A model generated the notes under the pieces. That model did no database searches, had not been told where the DNA came from, and saw nothing but the letters and a program-made list of their open reading frames with translations. Shown piece by piece: positions 35,201-46,400 of a stretch of DNA of 64,000 nt. Source of the stretch: Geosiphon pyriformis (taxonomy: Eukaryota; Glomeromycota; Glomeromycetes; Archaeosporales; Geosiphonaceae); NCBI GenBank assembly GCA_016748015.1, contig JAAOMT010000664.1, positions 614,786-678,785 on the forward strand. Reading direction: 5' to 3'. How positions within the stretch are numbered: the stretch's first letter is position 1; each line of letters opens with the position of its first letter. A program made the position numbers and the translations under genes.

Positions 35201-35974
35201 AAGTTATTTTAAATTAAACAGCAGTCTCTATTATCAACTTTATTTATAAAAATATTATTTGTTACTATAGCTGCACCAAAAAACTTTTATTTGATAAAAA
35301 AAAACGTTTTTTAATATACTGATTAAAAAACTTTGTAAAAAAATATGAATACATCATAAATTTTCTTCTTTTTATTACTTTTAAATAAATAACTTAATAA
35401 AACATTTCAATAGAACTCTATGTGAAACTTTAGCCAAAACTAGTAAAAAACAAACTTATGAGACAAAATACTGTCTTTAGCTTTGTTTACTTATAGAACT
35501 GTAAATTATAATATAACAAGTTATGAATTCTTTTATCTGTTTTATAAATAAATGGCAATACTACTAATAAAAATTAATATTAAAACAATACTCTTTAAAA
35601 AAATTACTATAGAAAATTATAAAGACATTTTGCAAAAAAATTTGGTACTATTTTTGATTCATTGACAAAAACACAAATAATTGTTTTTAAAAAAATAAAG
35701 CAGTTTTAAGAAAAGTTTAAAAAAAAAAACTTATAAAATACTTTCTTTAAGTATTGGTAATTTAGATTTAGAATACCACTTAAACAGAGACAATGTTTAT
35801 GATAATAAATTTTTTAGTCAATAGAAAGAATCCTTTATAATCAACAAAGTTTTAAATAATAATTTTTATATCTTACAAGATTAATATAAAACAATCTTTA
35901 ATAATTATTCTATTTATAGCACATAACTAAAGAAATATTACAAATAATTTAATTGGTTATTTGTTATAATATAA
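32229..35974 (+). pseudogene. pol: Element D pol (protease to integrase), family A
   Basis: The 3' part of an old family A element; its LTR, gag and frameshift site lie beyond C and outside the window. It starts just before the conserved MNKLAINFFKFTKKKKKTKS. The protease motif reads LILNSKLFISVI (Asp-Ser-Gly to Asn-Ser-Lys). The first 208 codons are free of stops. RT near 33600-34150 has IYLNNIIIYSKI (YLDD to YLNN). RNase H is near 34200-34620 and integrase near 34910-35650, with Lys at the DDE Glu position (LIKHFNRTL). It is cut at about 35974 by a LINE retrocopy. This is the most AT-shifted family A copy, consistent with being the oldest layer. Confidence 0.85.
35042..35052 (+). repeat. 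C11 homopolymer in element D
   Basis: Eleven C in a row in the integrase zinc-finger region, where A1 has a GGAAAATCCAATCAC-type sequence. It is the opposite of the AT drift around it. Confidence 0.7.
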
Positions 35975-38392
35975 TAATAAAAAAACTCTTTCTCTCCTAA
36001 TTTATATGATTATAACTAGAGCTAAGAATAAAAAAGCTGCAAATATTACTTTTTCTATAGTAACTAATAAAGTTTTAACATGAAAGAGTCTCTCTGTTAT
36101 TGAAGCAGCTAAACAAAACATTTCTTTTAAAAAATATTAGTGAAAAGCTGCCTTTAGCAGCTTCTGATTTAGTTTTTTTACATTTGGTTAGTAGTTCTTT
36201 TCCAGTCAAAGTTCTTTTCAAAAAACACATACAGATTAGTTTTAGTGTTGTCTCTACTACTTTTAAAAGCCCAAAAATTTTTAATAACAAACCAGTCAAC
36301 AAGTTGGTCTTTTTCACTCTTATTATTCCCATTACTATTACTATTACTGCTGCTTTACAAATGAGTATAAAAGCCAAAAATTCCAAAAAACAGCAGCTGG
36401 TACTCACAACTGCTTTGGTGACACCAAACTCCTTTGTAGTTCTAAATAAGATCTTGGATAAAATCTCTACAATAGCAGCCAGTCTTCTTTCTAATATAAA
36501 TAACAACAGCAGTAGTACATTTCTTAAAATGAGCCAAAATCAACTACTGGCTGTATTGCTTGATGTGGTACTCTTTAGCAGATCATTGCCAATATTAGAA
36601 ACAAAACAGTCCATCATTTTAGATGATCTTAAAAATTGGATTAATCAAATGGAAATAAAATCAACTGCTTCTTTCCCAGTTTTTGGTGCTGTTAATAGTA
36701 ATGCTTAGGAAAATGTAAATAGTCATTAAAAGTTCTCTGATTGGATGGCCTCTAATCTAATACCTAATATTATATTTAAGATTAAAATGACTTTGCTTGT
36801 TTTTTTGTTTCAGTTGCTGCCTAGTTGTATTGGACTTAAATCTGTTTTATAAGATGTTATTAAGTTGTTCTGTGTGGAATTTGTATCTCAGAAGAGTCTA
36901 AACAGTGCCACCAAAGTGGCCATTAATAATGAAATTTTTCTGACCACTTTTAAGATTGAATGGTCTTCTGGTATGGCCTCTGTTTTTTCTTTTTTTTTGT
37001 TAGTTACATTTTATAATGTACTTTTAGATACTTTTTCTAATAACATCAAATTCTCTCTAGATGTTTTTAATGTTATTACTTCAATCAAGTTAAAGTTTGC
37101 TGGCTTATGGCAATATGCTGTGGTTCAATTTTAAGACTCTTTTTCTGCTGCTGCTGCTCTTACTTATTGGTTGGTACTAGTAAAAAAGAACAGTATTAGA
37201 ATTCTGTCTTTAGTTAACCAAAAGGAGATTATTACTTTAAAAGATGCTTTCAAAGCCAAGTTGGTTAATCTTTCTTTTGGCTGTACTGCCTTTGAGATTA
37301 GTGATTTGGTCTCTCAAGTTGGTAGCTGTACTTGTTTCATTCTCTGCTCCTTTAAGTCATACCAACATCAACATTTTGCTGTGGTTATTTTTGATTCCTT
37401 GGAATCTTTGAACACTGCTGTTTCAAAAACTAGTACTTTATGTGACTGCTGCATCTGGTAGAAAACTCTTGGATGTTGCTGCTGCTACAAATGTCAAGAT
37501 TTAAATCATTTGACTGTGAACTACAAAGTGTTGTCATCTTTTTTTTTCAAATTTTCTTCCAATTCTGCTGGTGGTCCCAAAATTTTCAAGTCATCTTTTG
37601 TTGGAACTAAATCTTATGCCAAAGCTGTCACCTCTGTGGTTTTTTCTGTTGCTGTTGTTGCTAATATAGATTTGGCTTTTGCTGTTCCTCCTAAAGATGT
37701 TATATTTCTGTTGTTTGTTGTTTTCTCTGGTTCAGATGTTGCTGTTAATATTAGGTTGGCTTTTCTGGAAACCTATTTTAATGAACTGTCTTTGTTAATA
37801 AAATTTATAGTTGAGCCTGTGAGTTCTCTGGTTGTGTTGATTACTAAATTACTGTTTACTCCACCTGTCATGGCAGAGGCATTAAAGAAAAGTATGATTA
37901 GAATGACAATCCAAATTAAAACTATAAGTACTGTGGCTTCTTTGCTGCAAAAAAAATAGTGGACCTCAAAAAAAAAGTAAGAAAGTCTGTTTTATTGATG
38001 TATCTGAAGATAAAAACATGGGTGATAATGATGTTAATAATGATGTTAAAAATTTCTCAGTTTATAATGACATATTTGATGCAATAATAAAATTATGAGA
38101 GAATCAATTTTTTAGTATCAAATCTAATTCTGATTAAACTGTTAAGTGAATGAATAGTTTTGTTAAGAGTTGTTATAAGCTTGTTTGCATTATAAGTAAG
38201 ATGTATGAATTAGATACATTTAGTACATTAAGTAGCATAGATAGTATTAATATATAGTTAGGACTTTTTGCTTGTGGCTAGTTATATTTTGTAATATTGT
38301 ATTATTGAGTAAGCTGGCTTTATAAAAGTGCCAACTATATTGTTAAACAAACTAATAAATGATCAGCATAATTACATGTTAACAAAAAAAAA
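35975..38392 (+). mobile_element. LINE ORF1 retrocopy with A tail inserted in D
   Basis: Inserted in D where the uninterrupted family sequence reads GTTACCTGTTGTGGTAATA. A related stretch of about 15-18 bases borders both sides (TTATTTGTTATAATA left, TTCTCTGTTGTGATAATA right), an imperfect target duplication typical of LINE-type insertion. The 3' end is an A tail (AACAAAAAAAA). The body holds one complete ORF1 plus a 3' UTR and no ORF2. Exact ends are uncertain by a few bases because the left flank is A/T-only. Confidence 0.78.
36007..38257 (+). pseudogene. LINE ORF1 protein (RRM plus zinc knuckle), decayed
   Basis: About 750 codons from ATG 36007 (MIITRAKNKKAANITFSIVT) to TAG near 38257. 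Parts: Ser/Thr-rich N-terminus (KNISEKLPLAASDLVFLHLV), a DDLKNWINQMEIKSTAS segment, and an RRM-like fold (LLVTFYNVLLDTFSNNIKFS to FAGLWQYAVVQF). A second alpha/beta stretch follows, then a CCHC knuckle CYKCQDLNHLTVNY (last Cys to Tyr), a hydrophobic region ending TPPVMAEALKKSM, and an acidic tail ending KMYELDTFSTLSS. It binds element RNA in related LINEs. Stops at Trp or Gln (near 36090, 36708, 37134 and 37461) and one or two frameshifts disable it. Confidence 0.82.
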
Positions 38393-38827
38393 TTCTCTGT
38401 TGTGATAATACTGATCTAAATAATTAGCAAAACTCAAATATAAATAAATATACTATTTTTAAAACAGAAGTATCTTTAATCAACATAAACAATTATTTTC
38501 TGAATTAAAACATTCAAAACACTTTTTATATTTTTTATAAATATTGAATCAAAAATTATTTAAACACTACTTTGATCATTGAAAAACAAACTATTATAAT
38601 TGACAACAGTAGAACACATACTGTTATTAAACTAAAGAAAACCACTACTAAAAAAAAATTGGTAACAAAATAGATAAATATCTGCTAGAAAGCATAATAG
38701 CAGCAATACTTATATCTTCTATTATAATTGAAAAAACAATTAAGAAAATCTTATCCATAGACAAAAACTTGTCATATAGAAAATAACTAAATCTTTATGA
38801 TTATCTTTATAAAATTATAGAAGACAT
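38393..38827 (+). pseudogene. Element D third ORF, first part
   Basis: D resumes after the LINE with the end of pol and the start of the third ORF: SVVIILI and, in the ORF3 frame, NNYFLN-like text, then TKKKLVTK near 38655 and ILSIDKNLSYRK near 38750. It stops at GAAGACAT, where solo LTR F is inserted (target copy ACAT at 38824-38827). Confidence 0.75.
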
Positions 38828-39908
38828 TGTTATCCAAGTAGAAAAACCGATCTAAAGTTATGAAGAAATGTGACCAAAACATGACATAACACAGAATAGT
38901 GTACAATAATATTGAATAATGTGTTATAACATAGGATAACATGTTATAACACAGGATAACACAAAATAGCATGCAATAACGTTGGATAAACACATTATAA
39001 CATAGAATAATATGTTATAATGTAAGATAACACATAATAACATATAATAATATCAAATAACATGTTATAACATAGGATAACTAGTGATAACATAGAAAAA
39101 CAAAGCAATAACAGAAATAATAAAGCAATAACTAGTGATAGTGAGACAATTGAAAGCAATTTTGTAAAACCAAAAGAATGTATAAAAGCAAGTAGTAGTA
39201 GAAGGTAGAAAAAAGAACAGATAGATACAAACCTCTAAACAAGAATCAAATTTCCTTATCTCTTTATTATTTATTATCTTCCCTATTTTATCTTCTAAAA
39301 TAAACCAATTATTAAAAAAATCAGAATCACAAATTCATGTTCTCGAACTTTGTGGAATTTATGTAAATTAACCTTTGTCTCGTACCTTTGTTCTAGGACA
39401 GATGCTCTTAACATAACCACCTTGAACAATTAATGATTTGGACCAATCACTCTTGATCACATCAATTGACAATACTAATTTATCTTTCCTTTCTTTTTTT
39501 TTTCTTTTTTTTTCTTATTTTTTGTGGAGTAGCAACATAGTAAAATCAACTGTTTGGAAATAGACTTTGTGATAGCCTGGTAAAAGAGAGAAGCTCCCCC
39601 TAAGTTTTGGATATTAACATTATTTTGTTAGCTTACCAGAAAGGTGAAAAGACAATGCCAGACCTTAATGACTGTACTTGTTAGCTCAGAGAAGAAAACT
39701 CACATTTATGGAAAACATTGTAATCGATAAAAGACAAACTCTATGCCTTATAACCAAAGAACTCAATGGATAAAATCACATCCAAAAATAGATCTTCAGA
39801 AACTAATAATCAAGACTAAGCCAACAGAATTATGCGAAAAATACATCATTAATAATTGAGAGCACTAAACATTACCATTTCCCATATCTACCAAGTTTAC
39901 CTGTAACA
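38828..39908. mobile_element. Solo LTR F inside element D
   Basis: A 1081-bp insertion from TGTTATCCAAG to CCTGTAACA, flanked by ACAT on both sides (38824-38827 and 39909-39912). A TATAAAAG box lies at about 39181. Left of it, 38878-39110 is a minisatellite of ATAACATAGGATAACATGTT-like units, probably U3. It is less AT-shifted than D (AAGTTCGAGAACATGAATTTG-type segments and CpGs remain), so a later insertion. Blocks GCCTGGTAAAAGA and GCTTACCAGAA relate it to the LTR of E. Confidence 0.85.
38878..39110. repeat. Minisatellite in solo LTR F
   Basis: Imperfect tandem units of about 20-25 bases built on GGATAACA and GTTATAACATA, at least eight in a row, just upstream of the TATA box. Confidence 0.7.
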
Positions 39909-40222
39909 ACATAAAGCTTATAAAGAAAACAACTTCAAAAATACAAGTGAAAATTTTGGACATTATATAATTAAATATCCCAAAAGTTTTAACTATTACA
40001 TAAAAAACCAAAACTCTTATATAAAAATTTGATCTTTTGAATACAAAACTTATTTTAATTTAGGTATTATATACTTTATCTACAAAAAACTTTACCAAAT
40101 TAATTAGTTTTAAATTAAACAAAACTCTTTAATTAAACTATTTTTTAAATAGCTTGATTTTGTTAAAGCTTAATTTTTTTAAAGAGAATAATCTTATGAT
40201 TAAAAATCATAGTTTTTATTAG
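39909..40222 (+). pseudogene. Element D third ORF, second part
   Basis: Continues after F with LIKKTTSKIQVKILDII, then VLYTLSTKNFTKLISFKLNK and NSLILLKLNFFKENNLM, matching the C-terminus of the family A third ORF, and runs into the 3' LTR with IKNHSFY. Confidence 0.72.
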
Positions 40223-40863
40223 TTATTACATATATTAGCCACTAATATTACATAATTAGCCATTTTATTTTTAGATAGTAATTATTAATCTAATTATTAA
40301 CCTAATTATTAAGTTGATTAATAACTTAATTGTTAACTATTTTTAATAGCTATATAAACAATAAGTTTTTTAATTATAACAGTATCAATGATTGAATATA
40401 AAAAAAAAAATAACAATTATTATTTTAATTTTTCTTATATTACTTATTTCTCTTTTTTTATTTTTAAGTATCTAAACATCTTAGAATAAAAAATTACTTG
40501 TTGGCATTTTTTTTATTCTTTTTTTAATTCATATAATTGTAGTATTTGAAAATTATTAAATAAAATATAATTAAAAAGCATATTTAATATCTAATATTGA
40601 ATTCTAAAAATGCTAATATAAAGCATAAAATTATACCAGTGTGTTATTATTTGTTAACAGTACAGACTATCTCTTTATCTTCAAATTTTCTGGTTATTTT
40701 TTAAAAAAAATAGCAATTAAGATATTTTATAAGCTGATTTTATATATTGAATTCATAATTATTTAATTAACTTCTTAAAGTTGAATTTCTTTTGATCTAT
40801 TCTATTATTATACAATTCTGGTTTTTTTTGCTATTTGTTAATTTGTTATTCCAACCTATAATA
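40192..40863 (+). repeat. Element D 3' LTR
   Basis: A 672-bp strongly AT-shifted family A LTR. It starts TCTTATGATTAAAAATC, carries degenerate 12-bp repeats at 40280-40340 and a TATATAAAC box at 40351, and ends CCAACCTATAATA (TAACA with C to T). This closes the nested stack on the right. Confidence 0.8.
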
Positions 40864-42033
40864 ATAATATTAATTAAGTTATAACATATTATTTTATAAT
40901 AAAAAATTATAATTAAAATAATATTATTATATTTTGCTAATAAGTATAATTATTAATAATTTTTTATAATAAAAACCATATATAATTAATTAGAATATTT
41001 TATGTTTATATTAAGTATATTATTGTTTATTTTAAGATAAAAAAGTTTTAAAAAAATATTTTTTACATAATTTTAATATTTAAAAATGTAAATTTGTATT
41101 AAATAAATCTAATATTATTGTTTTATATTTAAGTATAAACAAATTAAACATATTATAACAAAATATAATTTTAATAATAAGTTTTTTAATTATATTAAAA
41201 AAAATATAATTATGCTTATTAAATAATAACTAATACATATATATATTAAAAAACAGATTTTTATTGCTTATTTTTTTTTAATAAAAAACTTAAATACAGA
41301 TTGCTAAAAATATTTTTTCTTAATTTTTATTTGGTATTTTTTTTAATATTAATTATTTACAAATATTAAATTTTTTTAGCAGTTTTAAAAAATATAAAAC
41401 TAAAATTTACTGGTTTAAAATATAGTTTTGTTTATTTTATAAAAAGTTAAAAAAAAATTAAGTAAATAATATAGTAATAAAAAAAGTTTAAATATGTTTA
41501 TTAATAGTAAAACTACTAATAATTAAAAATTACTAAAATTTAAAAAGTTAAAATTAAATATAATAATATTATTATTAAGTTTAATAATAAAAATAAACAA
41601 TTTTGTTTTGTTTTTAAACATAATAAACTATTATTTCAATAATTAATTTAATTTAAAAATTTATAACATATAATATAAATAATTTTGCAAAACAAAAAAA
41701 CATTATAAAATAATATAAAATTATATTCAATTTGATTTTAATTATTATTATAATTAAATTAAAAAACAAATTTAAACTGTAAATAATAAACATATTTAAT
41801 AGTATTTATATTTTTATGTTAAATATATATATAAAATTTTTAAAGTAACTAAAAAACTTTTATTAATTAAAATATTTTTTAAAAATAAGTTTTTTGTAAT
41901 AATTTTAAGACTTTATGTTAATGTTTTTGTAAAACCAAAGCAAATATAAGTAAATAAAATCAATTTTTTAATAATTAAGATTAAATAATTTTAAATAATA
42001 AAATAATAATTTTAATAAAAATAATATTAATAT
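40864..42033. other. AT-rich spacer
   Basis: About 1.2 kb of nearly pure A/T sequence (long A, T and TAATA runs). No open frame, element end or RNA gene is recognisable. It ends in the target copy ATAT of A1. Confidence 0.7.
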
Positions 42034-42776
42034 TGTTACGAGTTGGAGTAACAAGCTAATGGATAGCAAGGGAGAACAGAATTGTAGGGTAGAAATAATC
42101 AAAAGGAATCTCAACTTTAAAGAGTGAATTAAATAAGTATGGATTTAATGTGTGAGATCAGTCTCATAAAATATCTCAATTGCTATACTTTTCAAAAATA
42201 ACCGGGGAATTTAAAGGTAGAGGGATAGTCCATACTGTCAACAAATAATTATACTGATATAATTTTATGCCTTATGTCAGCGCTCTTAGAATTCAATATC
42301 AAGTATCAAATGTGCTTTTCAGTCACATTTTATTCAATAATCTTCAAATACTTCATTTAATCGTTTCAGGAAAAGGCAGATAAACACCAACAAGAGATCT
42401 TTTATCTTTAAGATGTTCAGATACTTGAAGATAGAGAAAGAGAAATTAGCGATAAGAGAATGTTTGAGATGAAAGTTGTTTTATTATATTTCTTTGATTG
42501 TTGGGAACATACTTTTCTACAGCTAAGAGACTCATTGTTTATATAGCTATGAAAAGTGGTTAACAATCAGGTCAATGATCAGGTCAATGATCAGATCAAT
42601 GATCAGGTCAACGGTCAGGTCATTGATCAAGTCAATGATCAGATCAATGATTAGGTTAACAGTTAGGTCATTGATCAGGTCAATAATTACTATCTAAAAA
42701 TAGATTGGCTAATTATATGACATCAGTGGCTAATACATGTGATAACTAATAAAAACTATGAGTTTCAACTGTAACA
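42034..42776 (-). repeat. Element A1 3' LTR
   Basis: A 743-bp LTR from TGTTACGAGTTGGAG to CTGTAACA. It has a TATATAAAC box (minus strand, about 42538-42546) and the 12-bp repeat array next to it. The first 31 transcribed bases code for the end of the third ORF. CpG differences from the right LTR include AGTCACATTT against AGTCATGTTT, both derivable from AGTCACGTTT. Confidence 0.92.
42564..42686. repeat. 12-bp tandem repeat GGTCAATGATCA in A1 3' LTR
   Basis: About ten units of GGTCAATGATCA with variants (AGATCAATGATC, GGTCATTGATCA). It lies immediately upstream of the TATA box in the transcription direction. The 5' LTR (49598-49702) has about nine units; the A2 LTRs have only two or three. 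Confidence 0.85.
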
Positions 42777-43498
42777 TCATCCTCTTCAAAGAGATTAAGC
42801 TCTGGCAAAATCAAACTATTTATAAAATATTCTAATTGAAGGGTTTTATCTAACTTAAAACTAACTAGTTTGTTAAAATTTTTTGTGAATAAAGTGTATA
42901 GTACTTGAGGCAAAATGAGCTTTGTATTCAAGAGACCAAACCTTTGTATAAGAATTTTGGCTCTTCTGGCAATGGTCAAAACTCTTGAGACATTCAACCA
43001 TATAATGTCCAAAATTTCTACTTGTATCTCTGAAGTTGTTTTTTTCATGAGCTTTATGTCTTCTATGATTTCACCAAGACAACCATAGAGCTCTAGTTGT
43101 ATTCCATATGACAAGTTTTTGTCTATGGACAAGATTTCTTTAATCATTTTTTCAATTGTGATGAAAGGTACAAGTATTGTTGCTGTTATGCTTTTCAACA
43201 GATATTTATCTATTTTGCTACCAATTTTTTCTCTTCTGGTAGTTGTTTTCTTTGGTCTGATAACAGTATGTGTTCTACTGTTGTCAGTTATTGTAGTTTG
43301 TTTTCCAATGGTTAGAGTAGCATTTGGATGGTTTTTAATCCAATACTCATAAAGAATATAGAAAGCATTTTGAATGTTTTGATCCAGAAAATAATTGTTT
43401 ATGTCAATTGAAGATACCTCTGTTTTGGGAATGGTGCATTTATTTATACTTGGTTTTTGCTGATCATTTGGATCAGTATTACCACAACTGGTAACCAA
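42746..43498 (-). CDS. Element A1 third ORF (about 250 codons), uninterrupted
   Basis: An uninterrupted frame downstream of the integrase. No ATG lies near its start: it opens right after a TAA at 43499, in the -1 frame relative to pol and overlapping it by 55 bases, and the first in-frame ATG is about 115 codons in. Content: NNYFLDQNIQNAFYILYEYW, then a basic stretch RPKKTTTRREKIGSKIDKYL, amphipathic helices (EIIEDIKLMKKTTSEIQVEI, RRAKILIQRFGLLNTKLIL, TLFTKNFNKLVSFKLDKTLQ) and an acidic end PELNLFEEDD that coincides with the polypurine tract, then ten residues in the LTR. There is no signal peptide and no clear membrane anchor, so it is not an obvious envelope. It is kept in all four family A copies. 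Function unknown. Confidence 0.8.
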   Translation of the reverse strand: MVTSCGNTDPNDQQKPSINKCTIPKTEVSSIDINNYFLDQNIQNAFYILYEYWIKNHPNATLTIGKQTTITDNSRTHTVIRPKKTTTRREKIGSKIDKYLLKSITATILVPFITIEKMIKEILSIDKNLSYGIQLELYGCLGEIIEDIKLMKKTTSEIQVEILDIIWLNVSRVLTIARRAKILIQRFGLLNTKLILPQVLYTLFTKNFNKLVSFKLDKTLQLEYFINSLILPELNLFEEDDVTVETHSFY

Positions 43499-46400
43499 TT
43501 AGGTTGTTTGTGATATTTCTTGAGTTGCATGCCATGAACAGAATGATCATTAAAGATTGTTCTGGATTGATCTTGAAGAATATAAGAACCATTGTTCAAA
43601 ACTTTGTTGACTATAAAGGGATCTTTCTACTGGCTAGAGAATTTATTACCATAGACATTGTTTCTGTCTGAGCAGTATTCCAAAACTAAGTCACCAATAC
43701 TTAAAGAAAGTGTTTTATAAGTTTTCTTCTTTTTAAGCTTTTCTTGGAACTGTTTTATCTTTTCAAAGGCAATTATTCATGCTTCTACAAGTGAGTCAAG
43801 AATGGTACCAAGTCTCCTTTGCAAAATGTCTTTGTAATTCTCTATTGTGATCTTTTCAAAAGATATTGTCTCAATATCAGTTTCTATTGATAGTGTTGCC
43901 ATTTGTCTATAGAGCAAATAAAAAGGTTCATAACTTGTTATGTCATGATTCACAGTTCTATAAGCAAACAAAGCTGAAGGCAGTACTTTGTCCCATAAGT
44001 TTGTTTCTTCACTTGTTTTGGCTAAAATTTTACACAGTGTTCTATTAAAACGTTTTACTAGATCATTTGTTTGGAGGTAATAAGGAGAGGAAAGTTTGTG
44101 ACATATTTCCATTTTTCTACAAAGTTTTTCAACCAGTGTACTGAGAAAAGCTCTTCTTCTATTAGATAAAAGTTCTTTGGAGCAGCCATGGCAACAAATA
44201 ATATCTTCATAAATGAAATTAGCAATGGAAATTGCTGTTTGATCTGGGGTGGCTCTTGCTTCTACCCACTTTGTAAGATAGTCAGTAGCTGTAATAATAT
44301 ATCTATTGCCATCAGGAGTTACTGTTAATAATCCAACAACATCTATACCAATTCTGTCAAAGGATTGGCCAACAGAGATTGGATAGATGTCTTCTTTGTG
44401 ATTGGATTTTCCTCTTCTTTGGCAAGTATCACAGGTTTTGATGTACTCAGCAATGTCTTTTTCCAAGATAGGCCAATAATAGCAAGCTAAGGTTTTCTGA
44501 ATTGTTTTTGTTTTTTCAAAGTGTTCAGCTAATAGATCAGTGTGCATATTATAGATCACAATTTTTCTTTCTTCAAATTTTATGACTCTCTGGAGGTGGT
44601 CAGGATCTTTTCTGTTTCTTTTGTATAGTTGGTTCTAGCGAATCAAATAGAAATTTGATTGTTTGCACAAATGTTCTCTTTGTTGTCAATTGTATTTTGG
44701 TGGGTATTGTCTTTTATCCAAAAATTCCATTAAGACAGAGTAGTTGTCCAAGTTCATTATTGTGTTTGGTTGTGAGAGAATTACTAATAATTAGGTTGGT
44801 TTGGTTTGAGGTAGTTGTACTGTCACTGGATGATAAGTCTAGAGAAAGCATTAGCATTTTGATGATGTGCTTCTTTGTGATGTTTAATATCATAGTCGAA
44901 TTCATCCAAGTGGAGTATCCAGTAAGTTATTCTTTTATGTTCCAGCTTCTTTTTGTTGTATAACCAAACCAAAGCTTGGTGATCTGTTACTACCAGGAAT
45001 TTGGCACCAAGAAGATATTTGTTCCAATAACTAGTAGCCCATACTACTGCCAGGCATTCTTGTTCAGTCACTAAGTAGTTCTGCTCTGCTAGTGAGAGAG
45101 TTCTACTAGTATATGCTATGGCATGTTCTTTGCTATCTTCATCTTTCTGGAATAGAACAGCTCCAAGTCTATAGCCAGATGTATTAGTGTAGAGGATGAA
45201 AGGTTGATCTAGATTAGGTTGCTTCAGAATTGGTTCAGTGACTAGTTTTTCCTTTAGAGTTTCAAAAGCTTTTTATTGGTGTGTGCCCTAATGATAGTTG
45301 ATGTTTTTTCTGAGTAGCTGATTAAGTAGAGCAATAATAGAAAGCCAAACCAAGAAAAGAGTGTAGTTCATGAACATTCATTGGTTGTCTAATGTTCTGG
45401 ACTTTTTCAACCTTAGCTGGATCAGGAAAAATTCCATCTTTTGTGATAAAATGACCAAGGAATTGGGTAGATTGTTTTTTAAAAAAAGATTTGATCAGAT
45501 TAATCTTGAAACCTGCATTTCTGAGAAGATTAAAAACCTTTTACAAATGTACAAAGTGTCATCCCAGGTTTTTGAGTACACCATTATATTGTCCAGATAG
45601 ACCAAAACAAAGTTTTTTTTCACTGATTCAAATACTTTATTCATTAAGCATTGAAAGATGGGAGAGGCATTGGTGAGACCAAAAGGCATGACTGTAAATT
45701 CATAGGTACCATACTTGGTGATGAAGGCGGTTTTCTTCTGGCTTTTTGGATTCATCTCTATTTGCCAGAATTCAGCAGTTAGATTAATAGTTGAAAAGAA
45801 AGCAGCATCTTTAAATTGGTTCAGCATTGCATTAATCTTGGGAAGTAAGTACATGTCTTTTTTAGTGATGGCATTTAATTGGTAGTAATCAACACAGAAG
45901 TGTAAGGCTCCACCTTTTTTGAATACCACTACAACTGGAAAAGCCCATTTACTCTTGGTTTTTTGTATGAATTCAAGTTCTTTCATCTGGTTTATCTCTT
46001 TCTTGATGAACTCATCATTGTGCCCATTGGATTGATATGACTTCAAATGGATGGGGTGAGTTTCTCTGGTGGTGATAGTGTGTTGTATCACATGGGTTTG
46101 TCCTGGGGTATCACTTTTTTTTGAGATAACTGGGCTGTTTCTTACCAACAGATTTTCAATGTCTATTTTTCTTTCTTCTGGAGAGGGTTTTTTTGTTCTA
46201 CAATTAGTGATTGGATCTTAAGTGGTTCATTTTCAAAGAACTTTTGGATTTCTTTCAATTCTTCTCTAAGTATTAAACTGATTAGTTCCTAATCTTTGTA
46301 ATAGATCAGACATAATTTGCATTCATCATTTGGAGAATACAAAAGTTGGTTGTACTAGCACCAGGCACAAGGACCATGTCACTAATAATGGTACTTGGCT

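Noticed and set aside
36075-36506. Minus-strand open frame opposite the LINE ORF1
   Set aside because: A shadow of the ORF1 coding strand; the plus-strand protein aligns with the second LINE copy.
38878-39110. CRISPR-like regular repeats in solo LTR F
   Set aside because: The units are degenerate tandem repeats without unique spacers, inside a eukaryotic LTR.
42746-43498. Third ORF as a retroviral envelope gene
   Set aside because: It has the right position, but no signal peptide, no Cys pattern, no fusion peptide and no clear C-terminal membrane anchor.
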